The translations under genes were made by a program, and so were the position numbers. The notes below the pieces were generated by a model that was given only the letters and a program-made list of their open reading frames with translations, was not told the DNA's origin and made no database searches. Source: Bacteroidales bacterium (GTDB lineage Bacteria; Bacteroidota; Bacteroidia; Bacteroidales; UBA12077). From it: a stretch of 64,000 nt of DNA. The DNA lies in contig JAHOYT010000054.1 of assembly GCA_019038645.1 (NCBI GenBank), forward strand, positions 1-64,000. Direction: 5' to 3'. Positions 61,101 to 64,000 of this stretch are shown piece by piece; within the stretch, counting starts at the first letter, position 1, and each line of letters starts with the position of its first letter.

Positions 61101-61239
61101 TAAGCCTGGTAACGAAATCCAAAGTCCAATGGCGGTTGTTATTTTAGGCGGATTGCTGAGTTCTACATTTTTAAACATTTATATTGTTCCGGTAATTTAT
61201 TTGATAATGCATAATAAGGAGGTGAAAGATGAAAAGTAG
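58144..61239 (+). CDS. HME-family RND heavy-metal efflux permease (CusA/CzcA-like)
   Basis: [45 protein letters not shown] DD motif ([18 protein letters not shown]). Confidence 0.95.
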   Translation: [1031 protein letters not shown]

Positions 61240-62407
61240 AAGAAATCTGATAATTTCGATATTGTTTTTTGTTTCGATAAATGCTTACTCACAGTCATTT
61301 AATGAAATTTTGGAAACAATTGAGCAGAATAATAAAGAGCTGCAGGCCGGAAATAAATTCCTGGAAAGTAAAATCTATGAGCATAAACAAAACAATTTAC
61401 CGGGAGGCCCGTCATTATCATACGGATATTTTCCTGATAATTCTTCGGTTTCAGGAACAAAGGAAGTTTTTGAGGTAAGTCAGTCATTTCAGATGCCATG
61501 TTTTTACAGAAATCAATCGGCGTATTCAAAGTTAATGATTGGAACAGAAGAATTAAATCATTTGGTATTAAGGCAAAACATATTGAGCGAAGCAAAAAGC
61601 CTTTTAACAGAATATGTTTATCTCTTAAAACAGATATCAATTCTCAGCATAAGATTAAAGTTTGCTGAAGATATTTATAACGCTTATCTGGTTCGGGGTG
61701 AATTAGGAGATGTAAATGCTCTGGAAATAAATAAAGCAAAGTTGCATTTACTTCAGGTTCAGAAACAAGAGAAAGATTTACAAACTCAATTTTTGGCAAT
61801 AACAGAAAAACTCATGAATCTAAATGGTGGAGATGATTTAAGCTTAGGAGTAATAAATTATCCTTTAGAAAATCTGACAGATTTGGACACATTGTTATTT
61901 GAAAGACTGGAGTACGATCCGGAATTATTGTATAATCAAAAGGCATTTGAAGCATCAGAAAAGAGAATAAAAGTTGCTAAAAACCTGCAGTTACCTGAAT
62001 TTAGTCTGGGTTATGGAAGTGAGACAGTTGCAAATGAGAAATTCAAAGGATTTTTAGTTGGTGTTTCAGTTCCTTTATGGGGAAGCAAAAACTCAATTCA
62101 GCAGGCAAAAGCAGAATCAGATTTTTATGACGTAAATAATAATTTTTTAAGAGAGAAAAGAATATCTGAAACAAAAATTCAATTTGAAAAAGTACATTCA
62201 CTCAAAGAAAACCTGGAAAGTTATGAAACAGTTTTAAGTTCTGTAAATAATGAAGATCTTCTTAATAAGTCGTTAGAATTAGGGGAAATATCAGTAATTG
62301 AATTTTTTACTGAGATGTTTTATTTCTATGAAATTTATGATGATTATTTATTACTGGAGAAAGATTACTATCAGGCTTTAACGGAATTGTATAAATACAA
62401 ACTATAA
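61229..62407 (+). CDS. TolC-family outer-membrane efflux protein (CusC-like)
   Basis: Signal peptide; long coiled-coil repeats; 11-nt overlap with permease gene. Confidence 0.88.
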   Translation: MKSRRNLIISILFFVSINAYSQSFNEILETIEQNNKELQAGNKFLESKIYEHKQNNLPGGPSLSYGYFPDNSSVSGTKEVFEVSQSFQMPCFYRNQSAYSKLMIGTEELNHLVLRQNILSEAKSLLTEYVYLLKQISILSIRLKFAEDIYNAYLVRGELGDVNALEINKAKLHLLQVQKQEKDLQTQFLAITEKLMNLNGGDDLSLGVINYPLENLTDLDTLLFERLEYDPELLYNQKAFEASEKRIKVAKNLQLPEFSLGYGSETVANEKFKGFLVGVSVPLWGSKNSIQQAKAESDFYDVNNNFLREKRISETKIQFEKVHSLKENLESYETVLSSVNNEDLLNKSLELGEISVIEFFTEMFYFYEIYDDYLLLEKDYYQALTELYKYKL

Positions 62408-62458
62408 TATTTTGTGATCTGTCAGTCCCAATAATCGGGACCGACAGATCTTATAGCT

Positions 62459-62647
62459 TTATCTTTCACAGGATTCAGTTCCGCATCCACAACCAATTCC
62501 CTGGTCTTTTAATTCCTTAGGATGATTATTGTGACACGAACCTCCGTGAAACTCACTTTTTTTGGTGAAAATCAATCTGACTGACAATGCTAATACTGCA
62601 ATCAAAACTAATACAAAAGTTAGTATAAGTAATTCTAAAATTGGCAT
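62459..62647 (-). CDS. Small single-TM Cys-rich protein (possibly NqrM-like)
   Basis: TM then FHGGSCHNNHPKELKDQGIGCGCGTESCER. Confidence 0.6.
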   Translation of the reverse strand: MPILELLILTFVLVLIAVLALSVRLIFTKKSEFHGGSCHNNHPKELKDQGIGCGCGTESCER

Positions 62648-62813
62648 GATATTCCTTTTGTTTTAATAACAATAAGACGTTCGAAAGGTTCAAAACAATA
62701 CTCTTTTAGTTTTTATGCAGGCAAAAAGTTAGAGTATTGATTTTCACTGTAATAATACTTAAATTTGTTTTGTTATTACAATTATTATTGATTTTAACCT
62801 AAAACAAATTGCC

Positions 62814-63518
62814 ATGAGAAAATTAATTTCTGTCTTTTTAGCTTTAGTTTTATTTTCATTTAGTGATTATGCATCGGATGGTCTTAAAGAAGTAAATGGG
62901 AATATATCTTTGTCAAATTACTCTCTAAGCTTATCTGAAAAATATTCCTCTAATAGTTTTGATACAGATTATGATTTGGCCTTAATGAATCTTCAGGTGG
63001 ATCTTTTGGGAATAGTATTTTTTGGCCCGCAAATCGCTCTTGATTTTCAACTTGCAAACATGATTGCTGTCGGGCCATTTTTTAGATGGAATTACGCAGG
63101 GGTAATCTATCAGGGTGTTGTTACAGATTGGTTTACAGATGAATCTGTGGCTTCGCCGGCGAGTTATGGGATCGGAGTTCAGGCTAAAATATTGATTCCG
63201 ATTGGATCAGGACAACACAGACCATATGCAGGGTTTTCTTATGAGAGATTTAGGGGAGAAGATTCATATGATCCGGGAGGAACGGATGGCAAGCACATAT
63301 GGGAATACAAAAGTAATGTCATGCTTGTAAATTTGGGATACAGAATGTTGACAGAATCCAGTTTTAATTTATCAGTCGGATTAAGCCTTGGTATATCTAC
63401 TGAAACTGAAAGTATAGATTATTATGAATTTGGAGATGGTACTGTGGATTACAATCCAACATATACTCGTTTTATAGGAATGTTACAAATTGGTCTCGGC
63501 TGGCAATTAGGAAATTAA
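62814..63518 (+). CDS. Hypothetical outer-membrane beta-barrel protein
   Basis: Signal peptide; barrel-like strands, ends GLGWQLGN. Confidence 0.6.
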   Translation: MRKLISVFLALVLFSFSDYASDGLKEVNGNISLSNYSLSLSEKYSSNSFDTDYDLALMNLQVDLLGIVFFGPQIALDFQLANMIAVGPFFRWNYAGVIYQGVVTDWFTDESVASPASYGIGVQAKILIPIGSGQHRPYAGFSYERFRGEDSYDPGGTDGKHIWEYKSNVMLVNLGYRMLTESSFNLSVGLSLGISTETESIDYYEFGDGTVDYNPTYTRFIGMLQIGLGWQLGN

Positions 63519-63540
63519 AATAATCAAATATATAGAAATT

Positions 63541-63592
63541 GGGAATCTCGTGGTTTGCTGTTAATAGAGCAATTAAGAGATTCCCTTTTTAT
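63541..63592 (+). terminator. Rho-independent terminator
   Basis: GGGAATCTC ... GAGATTCCC followed by TTTTT. Confidence 0.75.
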
Positions 63593-63734
63593 ACGCTTTG
63601 CTCATAACAAAAGTTCTGGGAAATGACATTTTCCGGATTTCTTGAACAGCCGTAATTTTAATTAAAATCAATCTAATTTATTCCTATATATTGATATATT
63701 TGGATACTTATTTTATATTTATAAGATACAAAAT

Positions 63735-64000
63735 ATGATTTCTATGAACAATAATTTAGTTGATGTTTTTTCTTCCTTTGATGGGAAAGAAGAAGAACTT
63801 ATTCCGATACTTCAGAAAGTACAAAATGCATTGGGTTTTTTATCAGATGATTCGATGGAAGAGATTGCGCGATTTGCTCGCGTACCCATGAGTAAGGTTT
63901 TTGGAGTTGCTACATTCTATGCTCAATTTAGATTTACTCCTAAAGGTGAAAAACACATTATGTTGTGCCGGGGAACTGCATGTCATGTGAAAGGAGCTCC
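63735..64000 (+). CDS. nuoE: NuoE-like [2Fe-2S] thioredoxin-fold subunit, truncated by window edge
   Basis: Own translation: LIPILQKVQNALGFLSDDSMEEIARFARVPMSKVFGVATFYAQFRFTPKGEKHIMLCRGTACHVKGA. Confidence 0.88.
   Translation, partial: MISMNNNLVDVFSSFDGKEEELIPILQKVQNALGFLSDDSMEEIARFARVPMSKVFGVATFYAQFRFTPKGEKHIMLCRGTACHVKGA

Overview
AT-rich Bacteroidetes-type chromosomal window. Supporting signs are TAnnTTTG -7 promoter boxes, type IX secretion C-terminal signals, a PorP/SprF protein and TonB/RND systems. No rRNA, tRNA, CRISPR array or intact transposase was recognised. Left to right it contains: (i) a candidate defence/repair segment (DUF4177-like small ORF, RloC-like zinc-hook AAA ATPase, DEDD exonuclease-BRCT fusion) followed by intergenic palindromic repeats; (ii) transporters and housekeeping genes (POT/MFS, flavin reductase, LVIVD propeller, cupin, BASS symporter, DEAD-box helicase, cold-shock protein); (iii) a two-component pair; (iv) a tungstate ABC operon (wtpABC) with an outer-membrane barrel gene inserted between wtpA and wtpB; (v) an oxidative-stress cluster (truncated SOD, intact SOD, rubrerythrin, nitroreductase); (vi) two giant divergent T9SS surface proteins plus PorP/SprF; (vii) a tungsten-type aldehyde:ferredoxin oxidoreductase (AOR) divergent from a DUF364-ThiF-ThiS operon; (viii) a TonB receptor, FtsX-like permease and NtrC/HK pair with a rich divergent regulatory region; (ix) a Cus-like HME-RND efflux operon preceded by a His-rich small protein; (x) the 5' end of a NuoE-like gene at the right edge. 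The most interesting candidates are the tungsten pathway loci (wtp with OM barrel; AOR with a dedicated ThiS/ThiF/DUF364 operon), the His-rich 'RGPP' small proteins in front of two metal loci with near-leaderless promoters, the RloC-like/exonuclease-BRCT segment, and a fossil 3' end of a second AOR gene. All family calls come from reading motifs; no searches were run.
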